The notes under the pieces were generated by a model. That model ran no database searches, was not told the origin of the DNA, and saw only the letters and a program-made list of their open reading frames with translations. From Leptolinea sp964397625 (GTDB lineage: Bacteria; Chloroflexota; Anaerolineae; Anaerolineales; Anaerolineaceae), in the NCBI GenBank assembly GCA_964397625.1, contig CAYNJT010000019.1, positions 1 through 42,681 of the forward strand: DNA of 42,681 nt, written 5' to 3'. The translations under genes and the position numbers were made by a program. Within the stretch, counting starts at the first letter, position 1. Each line of letters opens with the position of its first letter. Below, in pieces: positions 41,752 through 42,681 of this stretch.

Positions 41752-42681
41752 ATGTCCATTGATCCATCTTTACATTTCATACCCTGGGAAGAACGACCGG
41801 CCGGTTGTGCGGATGTCGTCTGGCGTTACAGCCGGAACCCGATCATCCCGCGTGATCTGATCCCTTCTTCTAACAGCATCTTCAACAGCGCCGTGGTTCC
41901 TTACAATGGCGAGTTCCGCGGCGTCTTCCGCGCGGATAACAAGAAGCGCGAGATGAATCTGCATAGCGGTTCAAGTAAGGATGGCATTCATTTCACCCTG
42001 TCGAACGAACCCATCGAGTGGATCCATACCGACCCAGAACTGGCGAAATTCGAATACCGCTACGATCCGCGTGTGACCTGGCTTGAAGACCGTTTCTACG
42101 TGAGCTGGTGCAACGGTTTCCACGGGCCGACCATTGGCATCGGCTATACCTACGATTTTGAAAAATTCCATTTCCTGGAAAACGCGCTGCTGCCATTTAA
42201 CCGCAATGGTGTACTGTTCCCCCGGCGCGTCAACGGCAAATACGTGATGCTCAGCCGCCCAAGCGATAACGGGCACACCCCCTTTGGCAATATTTACCTG
42301 AGCCAGAGCCCCGATATGATCCACTGGGGAGAGCACCGCTTTGTGATGGAAACCAAAGGCGGCTGGCAAAGCACCAAGATCGGCGCCGGCCCAACTCCCA
42401 TTGAAACCAAAGAAGGCTGGCTGTTGTTCTACCACGGGGTGATTACCTCGTGCAACGGTTTTGTCTACAGCTTTGGCGCCGCTTTGCTGGATCTCGACCA
42501 GCCCTGGAAGGTCATCTATCGCAGCGCCCCGTACCTGCTTTCTCCCCAGACGCAGTATGAATGTGTGGGGGATGTTCCCAACGTGGCGTTCCCCTGCGCC
42601 GCGCTCTATGAAGAATCCACCGGCAAGATCGCCATCTATTACGGCGGCGCGGATACCGTCACCGCTCTGGCGTTCTGCCGG
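41752..42681 (+). CDS. GH130 4-O-beta-D-mannosyl-D-glucose phosphorylase, 3'-truncated
   Basis: The frame starts at 41752 (MSIDPSLHFIPW) with a GGAG-type site about a dozen bases before it and is open to the window edge, 310 codons long. The family has about 390 residues, so roughly 80 are missing. The stretches FNSAVVPYNGEFRGVFRADN, YRYDPRVTWLEDRFYVSWCNGFHGPT, FNRNGVLFPRRVNGKYVMLSRPSDNGHTPFG and KIGAGPTPIETKEGWLLFYHGV closely match the Bacteroides mannosylglucose phosphorylase (GH130 subfamily 1). The reaction is reversible phosphorolysis of mannosylglucose to mannose 1-phosphate and glucose. The catalytic Asp is likely the D of the YDPRV segment. It is 87 bases after lacI and probably under its control. 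Confidence 0.92.
   Translation, partial: MSIDPSLHFIPWEERPAGCADVVWRYSRNPIIPRDLIPSSNSIFNSAVVPYNGEFRGVFRADNKKREMNLHSGSSKDGIHFTLSNEPIEWIHTDPELAKFEYRYDPRVTWLEDRFYVSWCNGFHGPTIGIGYTYDFEKFHFLENALLPFNRNGVLFPRRVNGKYVMLSRPSDNGHTPFGNIYLSQSPDMIHWGEHRFVMETKGGWQSTKIGAGPTPIETKEGWLLFYHGVITSCNGFVYSFGAALLDLDQPWKVIYRSAPYLLSPQTQYECVGDVPNVAFPCAALYEESTGKIAIYYGGADTVTALAFCR

Overview
The window looks like a chromosomal segment of a Chloroflexota bacterium, most likely class Anaerolineae. This is inferred from gene content, moderate GC and the closest family matches I recall; no search was run. Both edges cut genes: an EttA-type ABC-F ATPase on the left (5' end missing) and a GH130 phosphorylase on the right (3' end missing).

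Layout: (1) 1-4.3 kb: the ettA tail, a C-rich repeat element, a bacteriohemerythrin, and a minus-strand padR/HAAS-membrane-protein/GNAT operon with an operator inside its promoter, then a lipoprotein cytochrome c. (2) 4.4-18.8 kb: a complete 14-gene nuoABCDEFGHIJKLMN operon for complex I, with every iron-sulfur ligand set intact, including N7 in NuoG. (3) 19-28.7 kb: a GT-C-like membrane protein, an LVIVD beta-propeller, a small LuxR-type regulator, metG, an M20-fold protein that has lost most of its metal ligands, a lipoprotein with a hairpin covering its ribosome binding site, ribonuclease Z and an OsmC protein. (4) 28.9-33.5 kb: an unknown protein, a GNAT, and a vitamin B12 uptake operon (btuF-btuC-btuD plus a MoaD-like protein) under a cobalamin riboswitch and terminator. 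(5) 33.5-36.3 kb: a small SWIM zinc-finger protein with a promoter and a leader hairpin, then a second padR/HAAS module that ends in a DUF2807 lipoprotein and a strong terminator. (6) 36.3-36.8 kb: three C-rich repeat units, including a nearly exact 119-bp duplication, and tRNA-Ser(CGA). (7) 36.9-40.3 kb: a beta-CASP metallo-beta-lactamase nuclease overlapping a ribonuclease D gene, and a PHP phosphoesterase. (8) 40.5 kb to the end: a LacI-family regulator with two identical palindromic operators, followed by a 4-O-beta-mannosylglucose phosphorylase.

Together the genes describe an organism with an NADH-linked respiratory chain, oxygen or di-iron handling (hemerythrin), B12 salvage and mannoside use. 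I did not find a clear new multi-gene defence or mobile system. The most unusual items are the M20 pseudopeptidase, the duplicated PadR/HAAS modules with palindromes set into their promoters, the MoaD-like gene inside the B12 operon, the SWIM leader RNA and the C-rich repeat family.
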